Shown here: positions 41,660 through 53,940 of the stretch, in pieces
Numbering within the stretch: the first letter of the stretch is position 1
How the letters are laid out: the number at the start of each line of letters is the position of its first letter
Origin: Blattamonas nauphoetae
Taxonomy: Eukaryota; Preaxostyla; Oxymonadida
DNA: 64,000 bases
Assembly: GCA_033064195.1 (NCBI GenBank)
Contig: JARBJD010000093.1
Coordinates: forward strand, 62,001 to 126,000
Reading direction: 5' to 3'
The notes under the pieces: generated by a model
What the model saw: the letters and a program-made list of their open reading frames with translations, nothing else
The model's database searches: none
Told to the model about the DNA's origin: nothing
Position numbers and translations under genes: made by a program

Positions 41660-42520
41660 ATGTCAACATTGTTACGGAGGGCAGAGCCCTCTTCGCTTAC
41701 AGCATACGTGAACGCAAAATTGAGTGAAGCATCAAACAGGAATGTTTCTCATGAAGTGCAATCACAAATACATCCAGACTTGAATTTCAATCGTAATAGT
41801 GTCAATGTCCTTGTGGGAAACAGAGGAAGTGGAAAAACATTTAATGCTCTTCGAGAAGTTGCCAAGCTCCAGAATGTTCAAGTCAGAAATGAACTATTTC
41901 ACCTGTTTGTCTTCGTCACTGATAAGAACATTGATCCAACCTTCGATAAATTCAAACCAATACTGAACGTTCCTTATGTTAAAGTGAAATACGATGATGC
42001 TCTTCCATTTCTGTTGGAACTTTCTGAATCAAAAGCTGCGTATGAAGAGATCATTGATAATCAGTGGCAAGATCGAATTACTGATGAATGCAGGGAGGAT
42101 CTCCTTGATGCTCTGTACATCGATGACTTCTCAGTGAAGAATCTCCAAACGATTATCCTCCTTGACGACTGTCGTAGAATCCTTGGAGAACGAAGAGCAT
42201 CCAAAAATAGAATGACAATGATGGACTTGTTACTGGAGAATCGACAACCGAAATTCACATTCTTTCTGACGATGCATGAGCTGTTCAGTTTGTCAGCAGA
42301 TATGAAGTCAAACATTGATTCAATGTGGATCTTTGGAGGATTCAACAAAGAACGAATCAGTCGAGTCTATCCTCAACTGAACTCACCAATTGATATTCCA
42401 CACTTCTGGAATGTCTACCAACGAAAACAAAAGTGTGAAGCAATCATTCTTCGATACAATACAGATGGAGTAGCACTGAATGAGATCAACAAAGATGGGT
42501 TAATCAGAAGGGTCCGTTAA
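41660..42520 (+). CDS. FtsK/HerA-type DNA-packaging ATPase of the Polinton
   Basis: About 286 residues; an upstream in-frame Met at 41636 is possible. Walker A is VGNRGSGKTF near residue 52-61 and Walker B is TIILLDDCRRIL near 165-176, followed by an Arg-containing sensor region (RQPKFTFFLTMHEL). This is the genome-packaging ATPase typical of Polintons and related viruses. It is one of the few plus-strand genes; its stop overlaps the end of the 119-aa gene on the other strand by about 20 bp. Confidence 0.85.
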   Translation: MSTLLRRAEPSSLTAYVNAKLSEASNRNVSHEVQSQIHPDLNFNRNSVNVLVGNRGSGKTFNALREVAKLQNVQVRNELFHLFVFVTDKNIDPTFDKFKPILNVPYVKVKYDDALPFLLELSESKAAYEEIIDNQWQDRITDECREDLLDALYIDDFSVKNLQTIILLDDCRRILGERRASKNRMTMMDLLLENRQPKFTFFLTMHELFSLSADMKSNIDSMWIFGGFNKERISRVYPQLNSPIDIPHFWNVYQRKQKCEAIILRYNTDGVALNEINKDGLIRRVR

Positions 42521-42859
42521 TTCTTGAATTAAGTTTCCAATAGTCTCGTCAAGACTTCGAAGTCTCATGCTGAGAGTGTCTGTGAGCGTTCGAATTGATT
42601 CTTCAATGTCTGATAATCTTTGATCAATCGAGAGTGAATTAGGAGAAGTGGAAGCATCAACATATCGTTTCCTCAGTGCTATCTCACCTCTTATTTTTGT
42701 AATTCGATACCCATCAATTTGAATCATCCTATTCAGTTTCTGAGTTGTGTACTCGTTCAGTTCCTTTCTATTCTTCTCTAAGTATCTCTGAAAGTCGTGG
42801 ATGTTTGTGAACTCTTTCTGCTCAGGATCAAATGGTTCTAATATTTTCAATGATGACAT
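42500..42859 (-). CDS. Polinton coiled-coil protein, 119 aa
   Basis: Starts MSSLKILEPFDPEQKEFTNI; the body is helical with a heptad-like C-terminus (LSDIEESIRTLTDTLSMRLR). AT-rich promoter tract just before the ATG. No family recognised. Confidence 0.5.
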   Translation of the reverse strand: MSSLKILEPFDPEQKEFTNIHDFQRYLEKNRKELNEYTTQKLNRMIQIDGYRITKIRGEIALRKRYVDASTSPNSLSIDQRLSDIEESIRTLTDTLSMRLRSLDETIGNLIQELTDPSD

Positions 42860-42928
42860 TTAAGTGAAATAAAAATATCTGAAATATTTTTGAGTTTAGG
42901 TTAAATTGAAGCGAACGCAGTTCTGAGG

Positions 42929-44464
42929 TCAGAGAAGACCGAACTCAGCAATGAACTCAGGAGTTAAGTCGTCAATTGAGTCTGCATGATATTTTGTGTG
43001 TTGGATTGGAACGTACACTATTTTTGGGAGACATGTGAGACCATTCAGAAGTTTTGCAATGACATTTCCGTGTTTGTACTCAATGAATTGTCCAACAAAT
43101 TGAAACTGTCTTCGCTTCTTCTGAAACTTAGCAACAGTCTTGTCCAGATCAAGGTGAATCAACAAGATGTTTCCTGGTTTGTATTTCCATAACATCTGTG
43201 TTGTCTGCTGTCGTTGGATGTTCTTTAATTGTTCTTCGCAACTGGAGATATACAGAGCTTCAATCTCTCTATTGTTTTGTGCTTGCTGTGGAGTGAACTT
43301 ATTCCAGTATGCTCGATGAGGAGTCATGTTGTAGTATTCCACCATCTGATTCATCAGTGAATGATTGGCCATTTGTGTTGCATTGTCTTGGAATCCATCT
43401 CTGATTGTTCTTATCACTCGATCTACAATTCTGTTGTGATTAGTGAATGGTGAACTCGTGAAATATGAACTGACTTTCTGTTCCTTGAAAAACTCTGATG
43501 CTTCCCCACTTGTCCAAGCAGCTTCTCCATCACCTCGAATGTTGTTGACATGAACTCCACGATGATTAATCAAGTCATTAATAGCAGTCTTAACTTTGCT
43601 CCATGATTTATCCAGAACAGGAATGACAACCAGGTATTTAGTGTTGATGTTAATTGCGAAGAGGTAGATCTGCAACACTGTTTTCGACGTTGGTGATTGG
43701 ATAAAAACGAGATCAATTTCCCATGATCCGAACTTGGGAGAGAAGTACGGTCTGTCACACTTCTGAGGAACCTTTTTGTCTGCTGTCTTCTGTGGATCAC
43801 CAGTAATTGCTTTCGACATGAACTGCATTTTTGATCGAAATGGATAGACGATTTTTTCCGTTGTTTTAGGAATCATTGGTGGATCAATTCTCATTCTGTC
43901 TCTTCCTCTTTCTCTCCTTATTTTCCTCGGATGTGCAGCACTCCATCTGTGATCATATTCCTCATGCCAATCCTGAAATGATCTTCCTCCGAATGGTATT
44001 TGTTTTGTGTGAGTCAGAATGAATTCAAGATCATCGTTCGCAATCGTTCTGTTAATCGAGGCTCGAACAAATGTGTCTCTGTTCATTTTATTTGCATCCA
44101 GAATGTGTGAGGTAATAAAGTGTTCCATCTGCTTTAGATTATTCATTATTGAGTTCTCAGCTTTGATATGTTCATCTTCTGAATCGTTTCTCTGTTGATG
44201 ATCAAACAATCCTTTCATATGTGCCAACTTATTGAGAACTTGTTGTGTCGTAGGTTCGTACTGTCTGATCTCTCTCACTGGGTGGTTGAACGCAGTTGTT
44301 CTGATTGACATTGGTGGATTGGGAGTTTTGTCATCATCGTTCTCCTCTTCAAATCTCCTCTCCTTCATTGGATATTCATACTCGATACCAATCGATTTTA
44401 GGTTTCTCTTCAGTCCAGGAATGATTGGAGATTCAGGTGATCCTATAACTATTGGTCTCTGCAC
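42929..44464 (-). CDS. retroviral-type (rve) integrase of the Polinton
   Basis: 511 residues. An N-terminal helical region is followed near residues 235-365 by an RNase-H-like integrase core: WEIDLVFIQ, INTKYLVVIPVLDKSWSKV, GDGEAAWTSGEASEFFKEQ, and TSSPFTNHNRIVDRVIRTIR. A C-terminal SH3/chromo-like segment (WKYKPGNILLIHLDLDKTV, FQFVGQFIEYKHGNVIAKL) follows, as in Polinton c-integrases. It would insert the element and cause the 6-bp duplication seen at the ends. It lies 21 bp downstream of the 131-aa gene and lacks its own AT-rich tract, so the two may share a transcript. Confidence 0.85.
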   Translation of the reverse strand: MQRPIVIGSPESPIIPGLKRNLKSIGIEYEYPMKERRFEEENDDDKTPNPPMSIRTTAFNHPVREIRQYEPTTQQVLNKLAHMKGLFDHQQRNDSEDEHIKAENSIMNNLKQMEHFITSHILDANKMNRDTFVRASINRTIANDDLEFILTHTKQIPFGGRSFQDWHEEYDHRWSAAHPRKIRRERGRDRMRIDPPMIPKTTEKIVYPFRSKMQFMSKAITGDPQKTADKKVPQKCDRPYFSPKFGSWEIDLVFIQSPTSKTVLQIYLFAININTKYLVVIPVLDKSWSKVKTAINDLINHRGVHVNNIRGDGEAAWTSGEASEFFKEQKVSSYFTSSPFTNHNRIVDRVIRTIRDGFQDNATQMANHSLMNQMVEYYNMTPHRAYWNKFTPQQAQNNREIEALYISSCEEQLKNIQRQQTTQMLWKYKPGNILLIHLDLDKTVAKFQKKRRQFQFVGQFIEYKHGNVIAKLLNGLTCLPKIVYVPIQHTKYHADSIDDLTPEFIAEFGLL

Positions 44465-44485
44465 TGGTGTTGGGATTTGTCTCGG

Positions 44486-44881
44486 TTAGAGAATTGGGAT
44501 TGGTCTTGCCTCTGCAGGGCTTCGAACTCTTGGTGAGAGAATTGGTGTCACTTGCTGATTGTACTTTCGATGATATTCTTGATACTTTTTGTATGCTTTT
44601 TCACATCTCCAATCACTAAAACGTTTTCCCAAGAATGCAATCAGAAACTGTGAGACTACTTTTGTTCCATCTGAAATAGTTAAATTCGGAGAGAGACCTC
44701 CATTGAACCAATCCTCAAAATATGTCTCATCGTTTGCAACATATTCTCCATGTGAATCATAGACATCATATACTGGTAAAGTGTTGGCTCTATTGAACTT
44801 AACATTGAATATTTTGATTTGAGAGTGTTGTGTGCAATTCAGCAACCTATTCACTAAAGTATTAATCTGTCGTGTGTTCAT
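44486..44881 (-). CDS. Polinton hypothetical protein, 131 aa
   Basis: Starts MNTRQINTLVNRLLNCTQHS; contains FEDWFNGGLSPNLTISDGTK and a basic C-terminus. Promoter-like AAAAATAAA tract before the start on the plus strand. Lies between polymerase and integrase in the same direction. No family recognised. Confidence 0.5.
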   Translation of the reverse strand: MNTRQINTLVNRLLNCTQHSQIKIFNVKFNRANTLPVYDVYDSHGEYVANDETYFEDWFNGGLSPNLTISDGTKVVSQFLIAFLGKRFSDWRCEKAYKKYQEYHRKYNQQVTPILSPRVRSPAEARPIPIL

Positions 44882-44904
44882 TTATTCAAAAATAAAGTTT
44901 GTGT

Positions 44905-46753
44905 TTATTCGATTTGATAATCAGTTGCTTTCAGTCCATGAATGAATGGAGGACACGATTCATTTTCCAGCACGATTGCCTTCAGATGTATTCCACTGAG
45001 ACTGAGTTTCTGTTGTTGTATTTTCGCTATCTCAAATCCATTAGAGTTGTCTTCACTGATGATTCTTTTCGTCTGGAAGTTCAATGTTGTGGTCACAGTT
45101 TTCTCACCATTGAGACACTTGACATAATCGTCACTTGTGATATTTGTTTTCTTTAGTGACACTCCTTTGATTTTGCATTTCTCATCGAGTGAGTAACACT
45201 TAGGTGCAAGACAGATCATCTGTTCACCTTCTTTTTCAATTGCTAATCCCAACAGTTTCTTCTCATCATCGACACCCTTTTCAGGATTGGGAAACCATTC
45301 ATATTTGTGTGCATCATAGAATTCCTTGTCAGCAATCACGTATTCAAATTGTTGATGAATGCTAGCACTCGGATCACCACTAATTGCCCAGTATGCAGAG
45401 TCAGTGTCTCCCTCACAGAAGTGGATCTTATTCATGTCTAGGCATTTGTACATGAAATTGTAGATGAAATTCAGATACCAGAACTTGGCATTGTCGAGTG
45501 TGAACACTGCTTCTTGTAAACATGTTTTGCATGATGCTTTCTCTCTGTCTTCAATCACGATGTTGTTGTCCTCATTGATCTCTCTTGTTGCCACAAATCC
45601 TTTCATCATCTGTTTCAAGTATGTTCTCTTCTCATTGCAGATTGTGATTGAGTTGTATTTCTCAGTGTTCATTCCATCATATCCGTAACTTCCATTCAAG
45701 TTGGTCTTACAGAACTGTTCCTTTCCCTTGTTTCCAACCTTCATTGCTTCTATTCGATCATTCATGAACGAGGTCACAAATGGTTCAAATCCAGCATGTC
45801 TCGAGAATACCATCACGCTCTTAATATCATCAATAATGAAGTGACAGTAGTCGATGAGGAACCACAGATAGTACGTTGAGAAGAACATATACTGATCGTG
45901 TGTGCTCAAGAGTTGGGTCAGCTTTCTTTGTTTGTCATCAGTCTTCAATCCATGTTTCTTCATCAACGAATATGTCTTCTCTCCAATGTTCTCTTCTGTT
46001 GTATTGACCACAATGTTCCTGAAGATTGGTGGGAAGTTAATGAACTCATTGATGTGCTTCTCATCGATGTGTCCTTTCAGTTCTGCAACAAATAATGTCT
46101 TCTGATTCTTGTCTTCAATGATCTTGCGACATTCCTTATCTCCTGTTGCAGTGTACGAACATCTTCCTGGCATGTACATTCTGTGTTTAGTGTATGGATT
46201 GTTCTTGTTCTTGATTGAGGAGAAAGCACTTGGATAGAGGGAATTAAAGTCAACACCACAGACGTGAGTCATGATGTGTTCAGTATCTATTGATTTGACC
46301 TTTCCGTCTTCGTACGTGAAGTGATTGATTGGTGTCACGTCTTTGATGTTCTGTCGATGTTGAACATTCGATAATCCACCTGTCACTGCTGCTCTCAGTT
46401 TGTGATATGTCTGTTCATGTGTCAGAGTCATAGGTAATGATTTCCAGATGCAGTACTTCTTCAGCTGAATTCTCAATCTAGTGAGATGTTCATCCTTGTC
46501 TGACTTGTAAGTGTTGCAGTAATCACAGCAGATCTTTACGTTCTCTTTTGAATGTCCTTTCGAATTGTCGATTCTATCCAACGTTGGTCGTACAGCTTGT
46601 GAGAAGTGACTCTTGCAGATGTAGCACACTCTCTTGCACTGTTGAACAAACCAATCGTAATCTGCTTCAGTGACATTTTTATCAGTACTGCGATGAGCTT
46701 TCTGGTCTTGATAAATGTACGATGCAACCTTGTACTTGAGCTAGTTTTGTACA
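44905..46753 (-). pseudogene. Polinton DNA polymerase B, palm/C-terminal segment (fossil part)
   Basis: Segment of a protein-primed family B polymerase lying left of the inserted element. It carries a zinc-finger-like CYICKSHF...CCDYCNTY region with DRIDNSKGH, motif A GVDFNSLYPSAFSS, motif B KTNLNGSYGY and motif C CEGDTDSAYWAI. These are the catalytic palm motifs for replicating the element from its inverted-repeat ends. The gene is split by the element at 46754-51356. Confidence 0.85.
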
Positions 46754-49700
46754 GAATCAACACTCCCGTTTTATTGTTTCAAATCACTTATTTCATTCCA
46801 TTCAAGCAATATGTTGGGGCAAAACCTTATCTTTGTGGTATTTTTAGATTAGTGTTGATCGACCCTAAATTTGTGTGTTACGAGTCTGGATGGAGAAAAC
46901 AAGGGAATTATAGTGATAAATTGCACGAAATGATAAAACAAGACCTAAAATAACATTAATTTCGTTGTTAAATCGTCCGTTGAACAGATGAATCGTCTGT
47001 TCACATCGATCTGTCGTCAATGGCATCACAACCACGTCATCGTGTTGATATAACCTTGCTGTGAGGCACTCCTTTCTTCTCTTGCACTTCCAGTCAAAAT
47101 GACTCGCGTTGAAAGGAGAGTGTTTGTTTCGAAAGGATGTTGGGAGACCACGACTCTCCCAATGTCTCTCGCTTCCCTTATTCCTCCCATTTCTCGCACA
47201 CACTGTTCAGACCTCCTGGTGATGATTTGAGAGAGTGTGTGTTGATCAGTACACAAGACACAAATGATGACATCGAAAGATCAACTGAGGTGTGTGGCAC
47301 AATGTGAGTCGAACTCCGTCGATGACCCATCTCAATCAAAACACACACTGTTCCCACAACCCTTCCGGTATCCACATCCCTCGGACAACAATCAGAATCA
47401 TCGAAGGGGCCGAGGCCAGCTCTGTTGAGAGGTGAAGATTGTTCAGAGTGAATGAGTTTCCTGATGCTGTGATCAATCCACCATCTTCCACCTTCGCGTT
47501 CTGTTTGATCTCTCCTTTCCCACTCAGCTCCAGTGATGATCTCGTCGTTTCCAGCTCAAAGTCGAGACTGGCTGAACTGGCGATCGTCACAATGTTCGTC
47601 GAGTGTGTGGAGAGGTGTGTCAGACTGTGTTCGAGTGTTCCACATGGAAGATCAGAGCGTCCACATCCAACACATCTTGTCCATCGGATGCGAGAGAGAC
47701 GGCACGATGAGAGAAACTGACAAGAGACAAAAGCAGCGTGGCTGAGCTGAATGGTGTTGACGAGAGTGTAGCATCTTCTCCCCAGAACAGGCTTTCTGTC
47801 TGTCCGAGTGATGCTGGATGACCAGACCAGTGGGGAGTGTCGATCGGAGAGGCGAGGCCAGACTCAGAAACGAACACGCATCCACCCTTTCCAGAGTCAG
47901 AGGAACACATGTCAAATGAAGTCACTTTGACGACAAGTTGTGTCGAAATGATGCTACTTGCACAGCTCACAAAGAGCACTCCCCCACTTCCTCCCACTGA
48001 GCAGTGTCTGAATGTCGTGGAAGAGATCGACAACGAATCCGTCGATTTCTTCAGTGAGGTCATCAGTATTCCTTCATTTCCTTCCGTTTTCTCCACATTT
48101 CCCACGATCAACTTGTCCAAGTGTGATTGGGATTTGAGTGATTCAGTCCCCGATGGTACAGGCTTCCATGGTCAGTTCACCAGCCGACACAGATACGAAG
48201 GTGTCAGCGGTCATTGTCCCCAAAGAAATCAGAAGCGAGGAGAGAGTCAGATGAGCATTGGATGAAGAAACGGAAAATGATCCAGCTTGTGAAAGAGTGA
48301 GACAAACATCAGAAGCTTGATTGAGAGTCCACGCCAAGTCGAGTGAGGTCAGCACAACATTCAAAACAGACGGATTCTTCGGCGTTACTATCTTCGTCTC
48401 CTTCAACTGATTCATTCCAGCCGAGATCGACACACACGGCGCGTCCACACTCCCACACAACACATGGTCCTCACATCCGTCTGATACATGCACTGTTCCG
48501 CTTGTGAAGGGGTACACGTGATACGCCATGCAGCTCGACTTCGACGTGTCAGCCGAGTCTTCACACCAAAAGTTGCTGTGAAGCTGAAGTGGTATTGTTG
48601 GGACGGGAGGGACGAACGATGACCAACTCGCCTTGACATGAGCAGCAGCAGAGGGACACGAGATGAAGACTTGATATTTGTGAGTGGAAGACGGCGATGT
48701 GATTGTCACACCTTCGAGCACAATTTGATTCTCCATAAAAAATGGGCGAGTGATGTGAATGACGCTTCCAGCATTCGCATCATCACACGAACAGCCGGAG
48801 AACGAAACAGTGTTCTGTGAGATCTTCCCACTTCCTGTCGACGAGAACACGCATCTATCACTGAAACAGATCATACAAAGAAACTGCGATTCCTCCTTCA
48901 AAGACGCTAACTCGTTGGCGCGAATTGTGTCCACAGATTTCAATATCCTGCGAGTCCAACAGCTGACTTGCTCCTTTCGAAATCGTCAATCCCCCACAAA
49001 ACATTTCCATCCAGAAGCATATAATTCCCCTTCACAGATCCACTCTCACAATCCTCGAAGATAGCGTAGGTTGTTTGAGCTGAAGGGCCAATCGATGACG
49101 AACATATCACGTGTAGTGCTCCTCCTTCTCCGCCTGCTCTGCATGAACGGAATAATGTTTCTGTGATCGTCAGAGAACCATCCAAATTGAGTATAGAGAT
49201 AATATAGCTGCCAGAAGACCAACTTTGCATTCCCTCGAACGAGCACGAGTGGACTGTGAGTGCGCCTGATTTCACTTTGATGATTGATCGAGGTCTCGTT
49301 GCTGATGACGGCTGAGCACCGCTTCATCACAATGTGGGAGTCACGTTGGTTGAGTGATGATGGAGGTCAACGACACATCCTCGTTTCGAATGATATGTTA
49401 AGAACGTGTGAGTCGAGATTGTCGCTGTCGATGGTTGTACGAGAACAAGAGCACCTCCAGTTGTTACAGCGGAGGAGTCTTAGAACATGCAATCCACCGT
49501 ATTACATCGCACAGGATGTTGCTTCCACAACACACGTTGAGAGAACGAAAATCCTCAAACTTATTGTCCCTAAATCTGTGTGTATCGATTGTCAACGTTC
49601 TGACTGCTCCTGTTTGCCACTCAGATCACATTTTGATGACGTTTGTGTTTGTGACGTTGAGATCGGTTCCATTCGTCAGGCCGAAGCCAGTGCCACCATC

Positions 49701-51356
49701 ATCTAGTCCCGTGGGGTTGCCTGAGCAGACGTTCGATTTTACTGTGGAGGAGGTGACATTGGCAAGACTGATAGTGCCGGCATACGTTGTGCAACAGTCC
49801 GTCACAGCATAGTAGTCCACGTTGAATGTGAAGACTGGTTGAGTTGTATCACTTTATTTGAAATCTTGAGGAATCGGTTGATCGTTTTTGATACACATGC
49901 AGGAAAGCGATAATTTGTGGTCTGGACAAGTGTCATGGCGCGATGTTGATGCAGCACCCCTGAACGGTGACCCGCTGAGCAATTTTCGAACGTCGGTTTT
50001 TGAACGAGAACGGATTGTGAAGAACCAGCTGTAAAGGCGATGGGAACAGCTCCGCAGGCATTGGAAAGACCAGAAGATGTGAAATCGATGAAATTGCGTT
50101 CGGAAATCACGAATGGGCAGTAGATGCCTGACGCGTGGATTCCGATCGACATCTCACTTGCTGTGGTTATACTCACGAACTTGTTGAAGGTCCACTTCAC
50201 AAATACGATCGATCCTGTTGAAACAGATGACAATGACTGGATAGGGGCGTATGTTTGGCCCACAAAATGGTTCTTCCAAGGATCATGGACTGTGGGAACG
50301 GTTGGTGGATCTGTGGTGCAGGATGTGAACGACGTGTTCGAAGCGAGCAGACTCCCACAGAAATTGAAGTCTCGCATCACCGATTCTGATAGATGGCCCG
50401 ATTTGGAAACCAGCGAAGACGAGACGAGCGACTGACCGTGCATAAACGGGGTATGACGTGTGAAGTGGATGTGAGGTGATGTTGGAAAGCGAGAGACTCA
50501 CAATCTAGCTTGTGATTGTGGTTAGGGATTGCGTGGTAGTGTTCACGTTGAGATCGAAAGCAAGACCATTTCTGCTCGATTGAAACCAAGAAAGAATGAC
50601 AGAACTGGAAATGGTGATAGCGATGTAACTGAATCGGGTATCGAGTAGCACAAATGACGGCACAGCGCAGTGTGAACAGAAGGTAGAAGTCTCTCCAATC
50701 ACATCAGAGTTGGAGAGAGATTGCAGAATGTCCGATTCTGATAGAATCAAAATTTGGGAGAGAGTTGGGACAGCAGCGACGTGTCATTTTCCAAACAGAG
50801 AAAGACGACAAAGCAAGAGAGGCGGGATGGAATGAACTCGAGCATTCGTCAAGCTTCATTCAGACGCATGATTCAACAAGAGAAGTGTTGAAAAATCTGG
50901 CAGTTTTCAGTGCATCACTCCTTCAGAGTTTGGAGGGACCTACTGACCGAACAGAGGACCATCTGGACGGTATCTATCTGTCGGTGCGTGCAGATCTTTT
51001 TGGACGAGATTTCTTTCAAATATCACTGCTTGTCGAAAGGAAGAGTGCTGCTGATGAAATAGCTTGTCATGACAGCACGATTTGAACCTGAAAGAGGTGT
51101 CGAACAATTAGATCTGCCTCAATTCTTTCTCGAAGCGGAAATTTATGAAATAAAGAATCAATGATTCGGAATAATCAGATGTTATCTGAAATGCTTGTGG
51201 AATCTGTCGTTTGAAAGGAGTTCGGAGGATCTCCCCATAATCTCAGTCTCGGAGCTGATTCGGGAATTTCTCCGAAGATAAGGTTTTGCCCCAAATTTCG
51301 TGTTGATTTTGAGAAATGAATCTATTTCAAAGAATAAAAAAGGGGTGTTGATTCTG
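46754..51356. mobile_element. 4.6-kb inverted-repeat element with a captured host gene, inside pol
   Basis: Imperfect terminal inverted repeats of about 80 bp begin CAGAATCAACAC and end at GGGGCAAAACCTTATCTT (46754-46834 and 51275-51356). No clear target duplication was found. The left end holds a short open stretch (KPYLCGIFRLVLIDPKFVCY) of unknown origin. Most of the interior is a decayed host-type beta-helix gene on the minus strand. There is no transposase, so this behaves like a Pack-type non-autonomous element. Confidence 0.75.
46965..50750 (-). pseudogene. Pmp-like right-handed beta-helix surface-protein gene, decayed
   Basis: Successive minus-strand open pieces (50505-50750, 49802-50443, 48940-49275, 48143-48943, 47620-48120) show repeats typical of Pmp-like parallel beta-helix proteins of oxymonads: FRHCSVGGSGGVLFVSC, FRSCRAGGEGGALHVIC, STGSIVFVKWTFNKFVS and SVLVQKPTFENCSAG. 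These are normally large secreted or surface proteins. Many stops and frameshifts divide the pieces, so it is a pseudogene. Its GC-richer base composition differs from the surrounding Polinton, in keeping with host origin. Confidence 0.75.
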
Positions 51357-53897
51357 AGTGGGAACGACCCACTTCCAGTATTGTTTGGTGATTTTTATTT
51401 CACCAGATTGATCCACTCCATTGAAATCATCATCGATATCAAAGTCCTTGTAAGCACACGCATATTTGATGGCAGAAGCATTTGCTGACAGAGACAGATT
51501 GTGCAACATATCCACTTTGTATTGGAAGTTCAAGTCAATGAGATTATCGAGTGGTGCAATCATGCATTCGACGTCTCGGATGTTGTAGAATTTCAGATAT
51601 TCCCATCTGTTTTTGAATCCTTGCTTGTTCCAATCATCAAGATATAATTGATAATCAGTGTCAGACATTTCACTGTTGTTCAGACTGGAGTAGAATTCAT
51701 ATTTGGAGAATGGATCTTGTTTGCTCAATACTGTCTCGTAGTCTGATGAATCGAATGATTCGTAAGCAAAGAATGATTTCTGAAGAGTTGTGTTTCCACC
51801 AAAAGCTTTCACTGCATTATCCAAAGTCATTGGTCCTGTGTACGACATCATGTCTATGAATCGAAGTACCTGTTGTGTTTTCTCGTGTCTGATCAATACT
51901 TGTTTGTACTTCGTTGTTGATCCAAGGAAGCTCACCACTTTCCAATCCTTGTCAACGAGATCTCGGAAGATGAGATTGATGTCAAATCTGGAGCTGTTGA
52001 ACCCAATCACACTGACTTCATTCTGAGAGGGAATCTCTGGGTCTTCGTAGTAGTTGTCTTTTCGAACGGTTTCTGCATATTTGAAGAGTTCTCTTATCCA
52101 CTGCTTCACGAAGTCCTTTCCATCTCGAAGATCAAAGTATATTGACTTCACTCCTGATTTTGTTTTAATTGCTGATGCAACTGAGAGAGGTTTCAAGTGT
52201 GAGATCAATTGTGTGTTGTCATCAGAGAATAGATTGTCAAGAATGAGATCTTCCATCGTTTCGAAATCGTACGTGATGTAGTACTGTGTTGGTTTGAATT
52301 CGTCCTGTCTCTTGTGTGCCATCAGAAATTCATGAGTCTTGTTGTTGAGAATATGTGGAACATATGGTCGTGGTGTTTTATCAAGGGTGATCTTCTTCAC
52401 ATGTTTTCCATCAAGTTCTTTGCACTCTTTGAGATGCTTCTCGTAGTATGTCTTGAAGTGAGAATCCTTGACTTGGAATCCTCTTGACTGACAATATGGA
52501 CAGAGCTTGTATCCAGTGATTTTCTCAGGATCCACAATGAACATCACATGGACGAGAGTTGACGTCAGTGGAATCATCAAGATGGGAAGAACACGAGCAT
52601 CATCATTTTCGTTGACATACGATTGACTTAGGAAATACTTCTTCTTGTCTTCATCATATTCATAAATGTGAACTGTGATGTTGTGTCTAATCATTTCTTT
52701 CTCCAAATCACAAGCAATATCAAATCCAGGATAATTGCGTAAGTGTTCAGTAAGTTGATGTGGCTTCAGGTGAGTCAGATTCATTGATTCTGCAAACAAT
52801 CTTTTCGCTTCAACGTTCATCATATTGATTGAGATTTTCTTGCCGGGAACCTCAGGAAGTGTGAGAAATGATAGAGCTTGAAAGAAGCAGATGTTGTACT
52901 CAGAATCGATGTACCGAACGTTTCTCGTTTTGATGTGTTCAGTGAGAATGGCATTAGCTTTTCCTGCCACTGGGAATCGATAGACTGCAACTAGAATTGA
53001 GTGGAATGCAATGTACATAGTCTTCGTATCCATTAGTGTTCTCTCCTGAGATTCTTTGATCAGATTGATTGCATATTTTGAATACTCGTTGATGTCTCCT
53101 GAACTTCTAATCACTGTTGGGAAACTCTTTGATGTGTTCTCCAATTCTGGTCTGAAGTCTTTGTATGTCGTCTCATCTTTGTCTTTTCTCTCAATAATCT
53201 TTCCAAAGTCAATGCTTATCTTGAATGGATGATCCTTCTCTTTGTCGAACACTGCTTTGATGAAGGTTGTGATTTCTTCAACATTCTTCAGATGATTGTG
53301 GAAGTACAACTGATATGGTTTTCCATTGTCTTCAACCTTCTCGACCTCATTCTTTTTGAACTTCCTTCGTGCATTCATGAGACAAGAATTGAATGCTACT
53401 TTGTCACGCGGTTCAGCAAGTAATATGCATTCTTCAAATCCATCAAATGTCTGCACTTCTCTCTTTTCCATTTGTTCATTTTTCTTTTGAATGATCAATA
53501 GATTCTTCATCCAATGATCCATCAGCTTCTCTTCAATTGATTTCAGCTTCCACGTCATTCTGAACACTTGCTTCTTCAGTTCATCTTTGTTCACTCTTGG
53601 ATTTGCTTTCATGTTCTCGACAATCATTCGGTGAGCGAGTCGATCTTCGGACGCCATCTGTTGTCGAAGTTTCACTTGTTCAATAAAATCTGGAATGAGA
53701 TTGAGATCGAGATTCTTTATTGGATGTGGAAACTCGAGATCTGTATGTTGTAGCATATTCAGGAGAAATGATCTGTGATGTTGATAATTTTTACTATCAG
53801 GATTGTACGTTCGACCATCAATAAATTGAAATTGTGTATTCGGAAAGAGGTCTCGAATTTCTTGAATTCTATTTTTGATTGGTTTTAGCAGTGTCAT
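51357..53897 (-). pseudogene. Polinton DNA polymerase B, N-terminal/exonuclease segment (fossil part)
   Basis: N-terminal segment of the polymerase right of the insertion. It contains the DSEYNICFFQALSFL block typical of Polinton polymerase N-termini (OTU-like), a Cys/His stretch (CPYCQSRGF), exonuclease motif I TYDFETME, motif II region FNSSRFDINLIFRDL and motif III YNIRDVECM. The AT-rich tract lies before the ATG at 53897. Interrupted by the inserted element. Confidence 0.85.
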
Positions 53898-53940
53898 TTA
53901 CTACAAAATAAAAAATCCGAAAATAAAAAAAGTTGAGCGT

